The position numbers and the translations under genes were made by a program. A DNA stretch of 64,000 bases, from assembly GCF_001613085.1 (NCBI RefSeq), contig NZ_BDBR01000024.1:62001-126000 (forward strand), given 5' to 3'. Positions 43,780-51,623 of the stretch are shown piece by piece. A model generated the notes under the pieces. The model had not been told where the DNA came from, searched no databases, and saw only the letters and a program-made list of their open reading frames with translations. Each line of letters begins with the position of its first letter. Position 1 is the first letter of the stretch. Origin of the DNA: Nocardia salmonicida NBRC 13393. Its GTDB lineage: Bacteria; Actinomycetota; Actinomycetes; Mycobacteriales; Mycobacteriaceae.

Positions 43780-44478
43780 ATGTTCCGGACTTCGCGTATC
43801 GCCGCGGGCGTCGCCACCACCGCTCTGGTCGTCGCCGGTGTCGGTGTCGGCCTTGGATCCGGCGTCGCCGCCGCCGCCACCTGCGCGGTGAGCAGTCACG
43901 ACACCAAGCAGGACTGGAGCACCGTCGGTGTCACCCACGTCTACGACAAGATCGCCAGCGCCGAGCAGATCGGCGTCGGCACCTCGGTCACCTACAAGGT
44001 GATCGTCGGCACCACCGGGATCGGCAACCCGTACGTCAACACCATCACCGACTTCCCGCCGGTCGGCTTCGGTGCGCCGACCAAGGCCACCATCACCGCC
44101 TATCACGCGGTCGGCGGCCAGGTCACCGAGGACGTCACCGCCGAGCCCAACGCGGGCGGCTGGAAGGTGACGAGCACCGGCTGGTTCGTCAACTCCGGCA
44201 ACCCGGTCACCTTGACCATCACCTACCCGGTGCCCAGCGGCATCAAGGTGGGCCAGATGGTCACCAGCGGTGGCGTCGGCGTCGCCGGCACCGTGGGCGT
44301 GAGCAATGAAATGCCCGGCCTCACCGCCTGTTTCACCGCGCGCGGCGCCAACGCGGGTGAGACCGTGATCGGCAGCCTCGGCGACAACGGGCTGGGTTCC
44401 GATGATGGCCAGCTGAGCTCCACCGGCTCGCTGAGCGACATCATCTCCGACGTGCTGGGCGATCTGATCGGTAGTTGA
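43780..44478 (+). CDS. Secreted protein of unknown function, 232 aa
   Basis: ATG 43780, after a strong GGAGGA site at 43769-43774, opens a classical signal peptide (basic start, hydrophobic 8-27, cleavage about AAA-ATC). The mature domain has two cysteines (ATCAVSS and LTACFTA) likely joined by a disulfide, and is rich in Thr, Val and Gly, suggesting a beta-sandwich. The final 21 residues, beginning LSSTGSLSD and ending DLIGS, form an amphipathic helix after a Ser/Gly linker. I do not recognise the domain. A strong terminator follows, and the next gene is an Ag85-like enzyme. Confidence 0.8.
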   Translation: MFRTSRIAAGVATTALVVAGVGVGLGSGVAAAATCAVSSHDTKQDWSTVGVTHVYDKIASAEQIGVGTSVTYKVIVGTTGIGNPYVNTITDFPPVGFGAPTKATITAYHAVGGQVTEDVTAEPNAGGWKVTSTGWFVNSGNPVTLTITYPVPSGIKVGQMVTSGGVGVAGTVGVSNEMPGLTACFTARGANAGETVIGSLGDNGLGSDDGQLSSTGSLSDIISDVLGDLIGS

Positions 44479-44490
44479 TCGCGTAGCACC

Positions 44491-44530
44491 TGGTCGCCGG
44501 GACGGACTCGCGCTGCCGTCCCGGCGACCA
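44491..44530 (+). terminator. Terminator after the 232-aa secreted protein
   Basis: TGGTCGCCGGGACGG (44491-44505) pairs perfectly with 44516-44530 across a 10-nt loop, followed by TTCTCCTTGT. Confidence 0.85.
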
Positions 44531-44584
44531 TTCTCCTTGTGGCGCAATTCGATTCGAACTCTGTGAGGACTCTTGTTCACCTGT

Positions 44585-45562
44585 ATGCGGACGGTACTGA
44601 CCGCGCTCGCTGTCACCGCGCTGTCGGTCGCGTCGATCGGGACCGCCGACGCGGACGGATCGAGGCTGGATCGGATCGAACGGCCAGGCCAGCGGCAGCA
44701 GATGCTGCACGTGTACTCCGCGTCGATGGACCGGGTGATCCCGCTGCAGGTCATCACCCCGCACGACACCAGCGCGCCACGGCCGACGCTGTATCTGCTC
44801 AACGGCGCGGGTGGTGGGGAGGACATCGCGAACTGGTACAACCAGACTGACATCGTGCAGTTCTTCGCCGACAAGAACGTCAACGTGGTCACGCCGGCGG
44901 CAGGCGCGTTCTCGTACTACACCGACTGGCAGCGCGACGATCCGAAGCTCGGCCGCAACAAGTGGCAGACCTTCCTCACCGAGGAACTCCCGCCGATCAT
45001 CGACGCCACCATGAACACCACCGGTGTGAATGCCATCGCGGGCCTGTCGATGTCGGCCACCGCGGTGCTCAACCTGGCCATCGCCGCCCCCGACCGCTAC
45101 CGCGCGGTCGGCGCCTACAGCGGCTGCGCCTCGGTGGATGACCCGGTGAGTCGTGCCTATATCGATTTCGTCCTGGCCCGTGGCGGAGCCGACCCGGCCA
45201 ACATGTGGGGCCCGCCCGGCGATCCCGCCTGGCGCGCGAACGACGCCTACCTCAACGCGGAACGCCTGCGCGGCAAGGCGATCTACCTCTCCAGCGCGAA
45301 CGGCCTGCCCGGCGCCGCCGAAACCCTCCCGCCCGGTGCTACGCCCGGAAAAGTCATCGGCATGACCGACCAGATCCTCCTCGGTGGCGCCATCGAGGCC
45401 GCCGCCAACCTGTGCACCCAGCGACTCGCCGCCCGCCTCGCGGAACTGAACATTCCCGCCCACGCCGAATTCCGGCCCGCGGGCACCCACACCTGGCAGT
45501 ACTGGGAACAAGACCTGCACAAATCCTGGCCACTTCTCGCCGCTGCTATCGACGCGAACTGA
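44585..45562 (+). CDS. Mycolyltransferase (antigen 85/Fbp-like) family esterase
   Basis: ATG 44585 gives 325 residues (a TTG 12 bp upstream is possible). A signal peptide (1-24) is followed by an alpha/beta-hydrolase domain. Several blocks align with Ag85: GLSMSA with nucleophile Ser155, NMWGPPGDPAWRANDAYLN (Ag85 has DMWGP..DPAWQRND), and the His block GTHTWQYW with His302; Glu271 is a candidate third triad member. Ag85 enzymes transfer mycolate from trehalose monomycolate to arabinogalactan, to another TMM, or in corynebacteria to proteins. Which of these applies cannot be read from sequence. Its substrate exporter, mmpL3, is in the window. Confidence 0.85.
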   Translation: MRTVLTALAVTALSVASIGTADADGSRLDRIERPGQRQQMLHVYSASMDRVIPLQVITPHDTSAPRPTLYLLNGAGGGEDIANWYNQTDIVQFFADKNVNVVTPAAGAFSYYTDWQRDDPKLGRNKWQTFLTEELPPIIDATMNTTGVNAIAGLSMSATAVLNLAIAAPDRYRAVGAYSGCASVDDPVSRAYIDFVLARGGADPANMWGPPGDPAWRANDAYLNAERLRGKAIYLSSANGLPGAAETLPPGATPGKVIGMTDQILLGGAIEAAANLCTQRLAARLAELNIPAHAEFRPAGTHTWQYWEQDLHKSWPLLAAAIDAN

Positions 45563-45701
45563 CGGTGGTTCGCCCAACGTGAATGGCTTGTAGCACTGGG
45601 CAATTCGAGGGTCAAGCCCATGAAAGTTATGGATAACGCTCGCCTCGGGGCACCCGATGTGGTTATCAGCTTCGTTCAGTTCGTCCTTTGAAAGGCTTGT
45701 C

Positions 45702-45929
45702 ATGCATCGTCGAATGATCCGAGTCCTTGTTGCCACCGCGGCTGTCGCCGGAATCGCCGCAGGCGCGCCTGCCGCGCTCGCCGCCCCCGCGCAACCGGCT
45801 GTGGTAGCCGAATCGGGTTCCGCCGGAACCGGTTCCGCCGCGATCGATATTCCCCTCGGCTTCATCAAGCTCCTCATCTGCGGACCCTGGGGTTCCTCGC
45901 AGCCGCACCCGAACCCGATGTGCCGCTGA
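45702..45929 (+). CDS. Small secreted protein, 75 aa
   Basis: ATG 45702 follows GAAAGG. Residues 1-27 are a signal peptide (RMIRVLVATAAVAGIAAGAPAALA). The mature ~48 residues have a Ser/Gly/Ala linker, a hydrophobic segment IDIPLGFIKLLIC and an end CGPWGSSQPHPNPMC, whose two cysteines may form a disulfide loop. Not recognised as a named family. It is followed by an 18-bp-stem terminator, confirming a short transcript. Confidence 0.75.
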   Translation: MHRRMIRVLVATAAVAGIAAGAPAALAAPAQPAVVAESGSAGTGSAAIDIPLGFIKLLICGPWGSSQPHPNPMCR

Positions 45930-45942
45930 GGTCTGACAACGA

Positions 45943-45982
45943 ACGGCGGGTGGTCTCCGAAGAATCGGAGACCACCCGCCGT
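45943..45982. terminator. Strong bidirectional terminator
   Basis: An 18-bp perfect stem (45943-45960 with 45965-45982) closes on AGAA. It separates the small secreted gene from the convergent fadA2 gene. Confidence 0.9.
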
Positions 45983-46002
45983 CGCTGTGTGATCGGCGCG
46001 GA

Positions 46003-47349
46003 CTAGCGCTCGATGATCGCCACCACGCCCTGGCCGCCCGCGGCGCAGATGGAAACCAGCGCGCGGCCGGATCCCTTCTCCGCCAGCAGCTTCGCGGTCG
46101 AGGCGACGATGCGTCCGCCGGTCGCGGCGAACGGGTGGCCCGCGGCGAGCGAGGAGCCGTTCACGTTGAGCTTGCTGCGGTCGATGGAGCCGAGCGCGCC
46201 GTCGAGGCCGAGGCGCTCCTTGCAGTAGGCGTCGGACTCCCACGCGGCCAGGGTGGCAAGCACCACGGAGGCGAAGGCCTCGTGGATCTCGTAGTAGTCG
46301 AAGTCCTGCAGGGTCAGGCCGTTGCGGGCCAGCAGGCGCGCCACCGCGTAGGTGGGCGCCATCAGCAGGCCGTCGGGGCCGTGGATGTAATCCACCGCGG
46401 CGACCTCGGAGTCCACCAGGTGCGCGAGCACCGGCAGCTTGTGCTCGGCGGCCCACTCGTCGGTGGACAGCAGCACCGCCGACGCGCCGTCGGTGAGCGG
46501 GGTCGAATTGCCCGCGGTCATGGTGGCGTCGCCCGCCTTGACGCCGAACACCGGCTTCAGGGTGGACAGCTTCTCCACGGTCGAGCCGGGACGCAGGTTG
46601 TCGTCACGGGTCAGGCCGAGGAACGGGGTGACCAGATCGTCGAAGAAGCCACGGTCGTAGGCGGCCGCCATGTTCTTGTGCGAGAGGTAGGCCAGCTCGT
46701 CCTGAGCCTCGCGGGCCACGCCGAATTCCTTGGCGGTGATGGCGGCGTGTTCACCCATCGACAGCCCGGTGCGCGGCTCGGCGTTCTTGGGGATCTCGAT
46801 GCCGAGCATCGAGGGGCGCAGCTGGCCGACCAGCTTGAGCTTGTCTTTGTTGGTCCTGGCGCGGTTGGCGGTGAGCATCCACTCACGCATGTCCTCGCTC
46901 ACGCCGATCGGCGCGTCGGAGGTGGTGTCGGCGCCGCCGCCGATGCCGGACTCGATACGGCCGAGGGCGATCGCGTCGCCGACGGTCACGATCGACTGCA
47001 GGCCGGTGCCACAGGCGAGCTGCAGGTCGTGGGCCGGGGTGTAGGGCGAGAGCTTCGAGCCGAGCACGCTTTCGCGGATCAGGCTGTGCTCGCCGACCTT
47101 CTTGAGCACGGCGCCGCCGACGACCATGCCGAGGCGCTCGCCCTGCAGCCCGAACCGGCTGACCAGCCCGTCGAGGGCAGCGGTGAACATGTCCTGGTTG
47201 GACGCCTTGGCGTAGGCCTTGTCCGAGCGAGCGAAGGGGATTCGGTTGCCGCCAACGATGGCGACCGGGCGCTGGGTCTTCGCGGCCTTGGCAGTGCTGG
47301 TCTCAGCAGTGCTGTCCTTGGCCGTCGCCGAGCGGGCTTTGCTTGTCAC
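46003..47349 (-). CDS. fadA2: Acetyl-CoA acyltransferase (thiolase) FadA2-like
   Basis: This 448-residue thiolase cleaves 3-ketoacyl-CoA with CoA or condenses acyl-CoAs. The nucleophile is Cys113 in LQLACGTGLQS; the His of GHPFAATGGR and the second Cys in ICAAGGQGVV near the end complete the active site. A 25-residue Ala/Thr/Lys-rich start precedes the fold. The protein is homologous to Rv0243, and the gene is divergent from fabG4-htdX across a 205-bp region holding a perfect 20-bp palindrome. Together with fabG4, htdX and fadE5 it could run a reversible beta-oxidation-like cycle. Confidence 0.93.
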   Translation of the reverse strand: MTSKARSATAKDSTAETSTAKAAKTQRPVAIVGGNRIPFARSDKAYAKASNQDMFTAALDGLVSRFGLQGERLGMVVGGAVLKKVGEHSLIRESVLGSKLSPYTPAHDLQLACGTGLQSIVTVGDAIALGRIESGIGGGADTTSDAPIGVSEDMREWMLTANRARTNKDKLKLVGQLRPSMLGIEIPKNAEPRTGLSMGEHAAITAKEFGVAREAQDELAYLSHKNMAAAYDRGFFDDLVTPFLGLTRDDNLRPGSTVEKLSTLKPVFGVKAGDATMTAGNSTPLTDGASAVLLSTDEWAAEHKLPVLAHLVDSEVAAVDYIHGPDGLLMAPTYAVARLLARNGLTLQDFDYYEIHEAFASVVLATLAAWESDAYCKERLGLDGALGSIDRSKLNVNGSSLAAGHPFAATGGRIVASTAKLLAEKGSGRALVSICAAGGQGVVAIIER

Positions 47350-47439
47350 TCGAGTTCTCCATGGTCTCGTCGGTTCCGGGTAACGCCGGCCGGTGGAATA
47401 GGCCCCCGTGCGGTCGCGGCGTCGTATCGGTTTACATTA

Positions 47440-47459
47440 AACTTACTCCGGAGTAAGTT
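47440..47459. promoter_or_regulatory. Perfect 20-bp palindrome in the fadA2-fabG4 promoter region
   Basis: AACTTACTCCGGAGTAAGTT equals its own reverse complement over 20 bp. It lies 91 bp from the fadA2 start and 96 bp from the fabG4 start, so a bound repressor could control both. It shares 15 of 20 bases with the inverted repeat before the TetR gene at 38330. Confidence 0.85.
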
Positions 47460-47554
47460 CGTTGTCGACACCGTACCCGCAAGTGTGCGCTCACACGGGG
47501 GACACTGGGCGGAGCACGGTCACACACTCGTCGAGCACAGAGAAGGTAGGAACA

Positions 47555-48910
47555 GTGGCAGCCAAGAGCAAGGGTGCACCGAACCTCTACGGATCTTTCA
47601 TCCACTCCGCCCCCGGCGCGTTCCTCGCGAGCAAACTGGGCCTCCCGCAGCCGGCTGAGCTGCGCCGATACAAGGCGGGCGAGCCCGCCCTGCCCGGCCC
47701 GGTGCTGCTCGGTGGCAAGGGCCGCCTGGCTGAGCCGGTCCGCGCGCTGCTGTCGGACTACACCGTCGCGGACTCGCTCGACTCGGGCACCAAGTACGGC
47801 GCGCTGGTCTTCGACGCCACCGGCATCGACTCGATCGACAAGCTCGCGCAGCTGTTCGAATTCTTCCAGCCCGCCATGCGCAACCTCGCTCCTTCGGGGC
47901 GTGTCGTGGTTCTCGGCACCACCCCCGAACTGGCCGGCTCGGTCGATGAGCAGATCGCCCAGCGCGCGCTCGAGGGCTTCTCGCGTTCGGTCGCCAAGGA
48001 GCTGCTGCGCGGCGCGACCGGCCAGCTCGTCTACGTGCACCCCGAAGCGGGCGCCGCCGCGACCGGCCTCGAGTCGACCCTGCGCTTCCTGCTCTCGGGC
48101 AAGTCGGCCTTCGTCGACGGTCAGGTCATCCGCGTCGGCTCCGCCGATTCGGTCGCCCCGGCTTCGTGGGACAAGCCGCTCGCCGGCAAGGTCGCTGTCG
48201 TGACCGGTGCCGCACGCGGTATCGGCGCCACCATCGCCGAGGTGTTCGCCCGTGACGGCGCCACCGTGATCGTCGCCGACATCCCCGCCGCGGGCGAGGC
48301 CCTGTCCGACACCGCGAACAAGATCGGCGCCACCGCGCTGGCCCTCGATGTCACCGCGCCCGACGCCGCCGAGCGGCTGGCCGACTTCGCCACCGAGCGT
48401 TTCGGCGGCATCGACATCGTGGTGCACAACGCAGGCATCACCCGCGACAAGCTGCTCGCCAACATGGACGAGGGTCGCTGGAGCTCGGTGATCAACGTCA
48501 ATCTCGCTGCCCCGCACCGCATCACCTCCGGCCTCGTCGCCAAGGGCGTGCTCAAGGAAGGCGGCCGCGTGATCGATGTGTCCTCCATCGCGGGCATCGC
48601 GGGCAACCGTGGTCAGACCAACTACGGCGCGTCCAAGGCGGGCGTCATCGGTATGGTCGACGCCGAGTCCCCGCTGCTGGCCGAGAAGGGCATCACCATC
48701 AACGCGGTGGCGCCCGGCTTCATCGAGACCGCGATGACCGCCGCCATCCCCGTCGGCACCAGGGAGGCCGGTCGCCTGATGAGCTCGCTGCTGCAGGGCG
48801 GCCAGACCGTCGACGTCGCCGAGACCATCGCCTACTTCGCGAGTCCCGCGTCGAACGCGGTGAGCGGCAACGTGGTTCGCGTCTGCGGTCAGAGCCTGAT
48901 CGGCGCCTGA
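47555..48910 (+). CDS. fabG4: High-molecular-weight 3-oxoacyl-ACP/CoA reductase FabG4
   Basis: GTG 47555 (VAAKSKGAPN), after GAAGGTAGGAAC, gives 451 residues (Rv0242c: 454). The N-terminal ~200 residues are the extra flavodoxin-like domain of HMwFabG. The C-terminal SDR domain has VTGAARGIGATI (cofactor loop), HNAG, catalytic Ser in DVSSIAG and YxxxK in NYGASKAG. FabG4 reduces 3-oxoacyl chains with NADH, on CoA more than ACP in M. tuberculosis (from memory). It overlaps htdX by one base (TGATG), so the two are one operon. Confidence 0.94.
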   Translation: MAAKSKGAPNLYGSFIHSAPGAFLASKLGLPQPAELRRYKAGEPALPGPVLLGGKGRLAEPVRALLSDYTVADSLDSGTKYGALVFDATGIDSIDKLAQLFEFFQPAMRNLAPSGRVVVLGTTPELAGSVDEQIAQRALEGFSRSVAKELLRGATGQLVYVHPEAGAAATGLESTLRFLLSGKSAFVDGQVIRVGSADSVAPASWDKPLAGKVAVVTGAARGIGATIAEVFARDGATVIVADIPAAGEALSDTANKIGATALALDVTAPDAAERLADFATERFGGIDIVVHNAGITRDKLLANMDEGRWSSVINVNLAAPHRITSGLVAKGVLKEGGRVIDVSSIAGIAGNRGQTNYGASKAGVIGMVDAESPLLAEKGITINAVAPGFIETAMTAAIPVGTREAGRLMSSLLQGGQTVDVAETIAYFASPASNAVSGNVVRVCGQSLIGA

Positions 48911-49779
48911 TGACCCAGACGATCACCCTCACCGAGGTTCCCAAGAACGGCGGCCTGTACGCGAAGGCGGCGCTGGGCGCCATCCCGCTGCCCGCCGCGC
49001 TGTCGGGGCGTAAGCCGACCCTGCCCGACCGTCGCGTCGTCGTCGACGGCGTGCGTGTCGATCCCGACCACCTGGCCGCCTACTGCCACGCCACCGGCCT
49101 GCGTTTCAGCGACACCCTGCCGCTGACGTACCCCTTCATCCTCGCGTTTCCGTTGATGATGGAACTGATGGTGGCGCGGGACTTCCCGTTCACGGCGGTC
49201 GGCGCGGTGCACTTCGAGAACGTCATCGAGCGCACCCGGGAGATCTCCGCCGCCGAGCCTCTCGACTTCTCCGCACACATCGAGAACCTTCGCGAACACC
49301 CGAAAGGTCTTCTGGTCGACGCGATCACGGAGATCCGGGTAGGCCGCGAGCTCGTCTGGCGGCAGGTATCGACTCTCCTGCACCAGCAGCGCACCTCCCT
49401 CTCCGGCGGTCCCAAATCGGAACCTCCGGCCGACGAGGTGCCGCCGCCTCCGCTGCGCGTGCAGCGCGTCGATCAGAAATTGATCAACCGCTACGCCGCG
49501 GCCTCGGGCGACCGCAATCCGATCCATGTCTCCGGAATCGGCGCCAAGGCAATGGGTTTCCCGCAAACCATCGCCCACGGCATGTGGTCCGCCGCCGCGA
49601 TCCTCAGCACCATCGAGGGCCGTGTTCCCGAAAAGACCACCTACGCGGTCAAATTCGGTAAGCCGATCTTCCTTCCGTCCTCGGTGAACATCTACGCCGA
49701 CCAGGTCGGATCCGGCTGGGATCTCTCCATCCTGCACCCCAAAAAGGGCTACCCCCACCTCACCGCCACCGTGCGCTGA
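48910..49779 (+). CDS. htdX: MaoC-type (R)-3-hydroxyacyl dehydratase HtdX
   Basis: The 289-residue protein has two hot-dog halves. The second carries the hydratase-2 signature YAAASGDRNPIHVSGIGAKA with catalytic Asp and His; the first half is degenerate, as in Rv0241c. It dehydrates (R)-3-hydroxyacyl thioesters, the step after the FabG4 reduction. The start codon shares a base with the fabG4 stop, implying coupled translation. Confidence 0.93.
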   Translation: MTQTITLTEVPKNGGLYAKAALGAIPLPAALSGRKPTLPDRRVVVDGVRVDPDHLAAYCHATGLRFSDTLPLTYPFILAFPLMMELMVARDFPFTAVGAVHFENVIERTREISAAEPLDFSAHIENLREHPKGLLVDAITEIRVGRELVWRQVSTLLHQQRTSLSGGPKSEPPADEVPPPPLRVQRVDQKLINRYAAASGDRNPIHVSGIGAKAMGFPQTIAHGMWSAAAILSTIEGRVPEKTTYAVKFGKPIFLPSSVNIYADQVGSGWDLSILHPKKGYPHLTATVR

Positions 49780-49792
49780 GTCTCCAGCCACA

Positions 49793-49825
49793 AGGGCCGC
49801 ACGCTCCAGGGGGGTGTGCGGCCCT
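49793..49825 (+). terminator. Terminator of fabG4-htdX
   Basis: AGGGCCGCAC (49793-49802) pairs with GTGCGGCCCT (49816-49825) across a 13-nt loop, beginning 14 bp after the htdX stop. Confidence 0.75.
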
Positions 49826-50262
49826 CGTGGTATCCGGACGCGGTGGATAGGTCCCTACTGCGGAATATGTTCGGGGACTTGCGCTTCGGGCGATCGTCAT
49901 CGCGATAGGCGTCGTTACCGGGAATTGCTGTGACTTTACTCATCGGCCTGAATTGATTCGCTGCGCAGTAGCCAGGTGGCAGCGAAATGCCAATTTTGGT
50001 CTACCGTCCGGTGTTTTCTTCTGCGTGCTAAGAAATTGCTCGAGGCGCGGTGGGCTGCGTTCGTGGTGTTGCCCGATTGCCAATATCGAGTGCTCGCCTA
50101 CCGGGCAACTATTCGGCATCTGAACACGGCGATGGCCGAATTTCGAGCCCTCCGGATCCTCTGCAACGCGTGTAGAACTTCTCTTGCCCAGCGATCGTTC
50201 GGTCGCGTCGGCGGCTTCACCTGATCCAGATCCGTGGCGAGAAGTGTTGTGGAGGAAGCGTT
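49826..50262. other. Intergenic region, relatively A/T-rich, no convincing gene
   Basis: These 437 bp precede the secreted protein gene at 50263. Base composition is closer to balanced than in the neighbours. A reading frame of 82 codons (49976-50224, plus strand) lacks a ribosome site and has non-nocardial codon usage, so I do not call it. The segment must contain the promoter of the secreted gene; a GTGTTGTGGAGGAAGC ribosome region lies at its end. Confidence 0.5.
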
Positions 50263-50790
50263 ATGAACAAGATCAGTCTTTCGAATCGGGGGATTCTTCG
50301 GACGGTGGCCGTGGTGGGAGCGGCGCTGTCGCTTGTCGCCGGCGCCGGGGTGGCCGGCGCGGACACCGGCAGCGGCGAGACCGGCAGCGGGGTGATCGAC
50401 ACGGGCAGTGGGATTCTGGGGGATCTGCTCGATACCGGCAGCGGAATCCTCGGCGGTAGCTCGAGCGGCGGGTCCTCCGAGACCGTGCAGCAGTGCAACC
50501 GCTCGACCAAGTCGGGTGGGGCGGGCGTCACCAACACCACGCACCAGCTCGGCGTCACCGGACCCACCTCGTTCGTCCTGACCTACGAAACCCTCAACAT
50601 TCCCGACCGTATTCAGGTCTTCTACGAAGGCGGGCAGGTGCTCGACACCGGCTACGTCGGCGACAATGCCAACCAGGGCACCGGATCTCGAGTCGTCTCG
50701 TTGCCCGCGGGGTCGTCATCGACGGTGAGCGTTCGGGTCACGGGCCCGAATGACACCCAGTGGGAGTACACGGTCAACTGCCCGTCGTAG
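50263..50790 (+). CDS. Secreted protein with internal TGSG repeats, 175 aa
   Basis: A signal peptide (1-33, ending VAGAGVAGA-DTG) leads into a repeat region, residues 34-75, with five DTGSG/ETGSG units, two of them continuing ILG (DTGSGILGDLLDTGSGILGG). The C-terminal ~100 residues (CNRST to VNCPS) form a small domain with one Cys at each end, and segments LTYETLNIPDRIQVFYEGG and TVSVRVTGPNDTQWEY suggesting beta strands with Asp-rich turns. Similar beta domains occur in other exported actinobacterial proteins, but I cannot name it. It has its own terminator, so it is monocistronic. Confidence 0.8.
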   Translation: MNKISLSNRGILRTVAVVGAALSLVAGAGVAGADTGSGETGSGVIDTGSGILGDLLDTGSGILGGSSSGGSSETVQQCNRSTKSGGAGVTNTTHQLGVTGPTSFVLTYETLNIPDRIQVFYEGGQVLDTGYVGDNANQGTGSRVVSLPAGSSSTVSVRVTGPNDTQWEYTVNCPS

Positions 50791-50826
50791 CGTTCCGGTC
50801 CGCTCGAAGCTGAGATCGGATGCGTG

Positions 50827-50856
50827 GGGCCGCATGCTCGAAAAGGTATGCGGCCC
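50827..50856 (+). terminator. Terminator after the TGSG-repeat protein
   Basis: GGGCCGCAT (50827-50835) pairs with ATGCGGCCC (50848-50856) across a 12-nt loop. Confidence 0.7.
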
Positions 50857-50967
50857 TGCGCAACAGTGATTCACCAGGCTACCGGCAGTACGCTCTCCGT
50901 CCAGATCCGTAGGTCATGAATGCGATTGCGCTGCAATCGTCTTCCGACTGGGTGAGCAGCCTGCGGA

Positions 50968-51549
50968 TCAGGCGTTGAGGTCGTTGGGGGTGGGGACGAC
51001 GACGCCGTAGAGGTCGGTGATGGTGGCCAAGGCACTGGTGTGGAGTTGAGTTGCGGAGACCTGGCCGAGGGGGCGGGTGGCGCAGGCGTTGGCGACGACT
51101 GTGGGGGTGTTGCCTCGGAGGAAGGCTCCTTCGGTGGTGAAAGTGACGCACATGTGGGTCATGAAGCCGGCGATGATGAGGTTGGTGTTGCCTGTGGCGT
51201 CGACCAATTCGGCGAGGTCGGTGTTCACGAAGGCGTTGGGGGCGGATTTGACGACGGTGGGTTCGTCGGGGGTTGGGGATAGCTGGGGATGGATTCGGCC
51301 GATGTCGGTGGTGATGTCGTAAGGGGTGTCCTTGCCGCCGTCGTTGATGACGTGGATGACGGGGGTGCCTGCCGCCCTGGCCGCGGTGAGGAGTTCGGCG
51401 GCTGCGTCGAGGGCGGGTTCCCAGCCGGTCAGCTCCATGACGCCCTGGGTGTAGGTGTTCTGGTAGTCGATCAGGACAAGGGTGGAGTTGGTCAGGGAAG
51501 CGGGGGTTTCGTCGAAGCCGTTGAGTTCGCGCAGGGTCGTGGAGGTCAT
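50968..51549 (-). CDS. Isochorismatase-like cysteine hydrolase
   Basis: ATG 51549 gives 193 residues. The isochorismatase-fold triad is present: Asp28 in LVLIDYQN, Lys101 in VVKSAPNAF, and Cys134 in AGFMTHMCVTFT. Members hydrolyse C-N or ether bonds (nicotinamidase, N-carbamoyl amidase, isochorismatase); without the Asp-Phe context of true isochorismatases a small-amide hydrolase is as likely. It is divergent from a GlxA-type regulator (74 bp), a pairing often seen, so that regulator probably controls it. Confidence 0.87.
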   Translation of the reverse strand: MTSTTLRELNGFDETPASLTNSTLVLIDYQNTYTQGVMELTGWEPALDAAAELLTAARAAGTPVIHVINDGGKDTPYDITTDIGRIHPQLSPTPDEPTVVKSAPNAFVNTDLAELVDATGNTNLIIAGFMTHMCVTFTTEGAFLRGNTPTVVANACATRPLGQVSATQLHTSALATITDLYGVVVPTPNDLNA

Positions 51550-51623
51550 GGGATCCACGGTATGGACGCCGTGTTGTGTCGGCAATGTCATGTAACCTGC
51601 AGATTCAGACATGGAGGTTGTGG

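Noticed and set aside
44441..46456. A long minus-strand frame opposite the Ag85-like gene and running into the fadA2 gene
   Set aside because: It crosses two strong terminators and overlaps genes with clear domains.
49976..50224. An 82-codon plus-strand frame before the TGSG-repeat secreted protein
   Set aside because: No ribosome site, unusual codons, no domain; composition looks like non-coding DNA.
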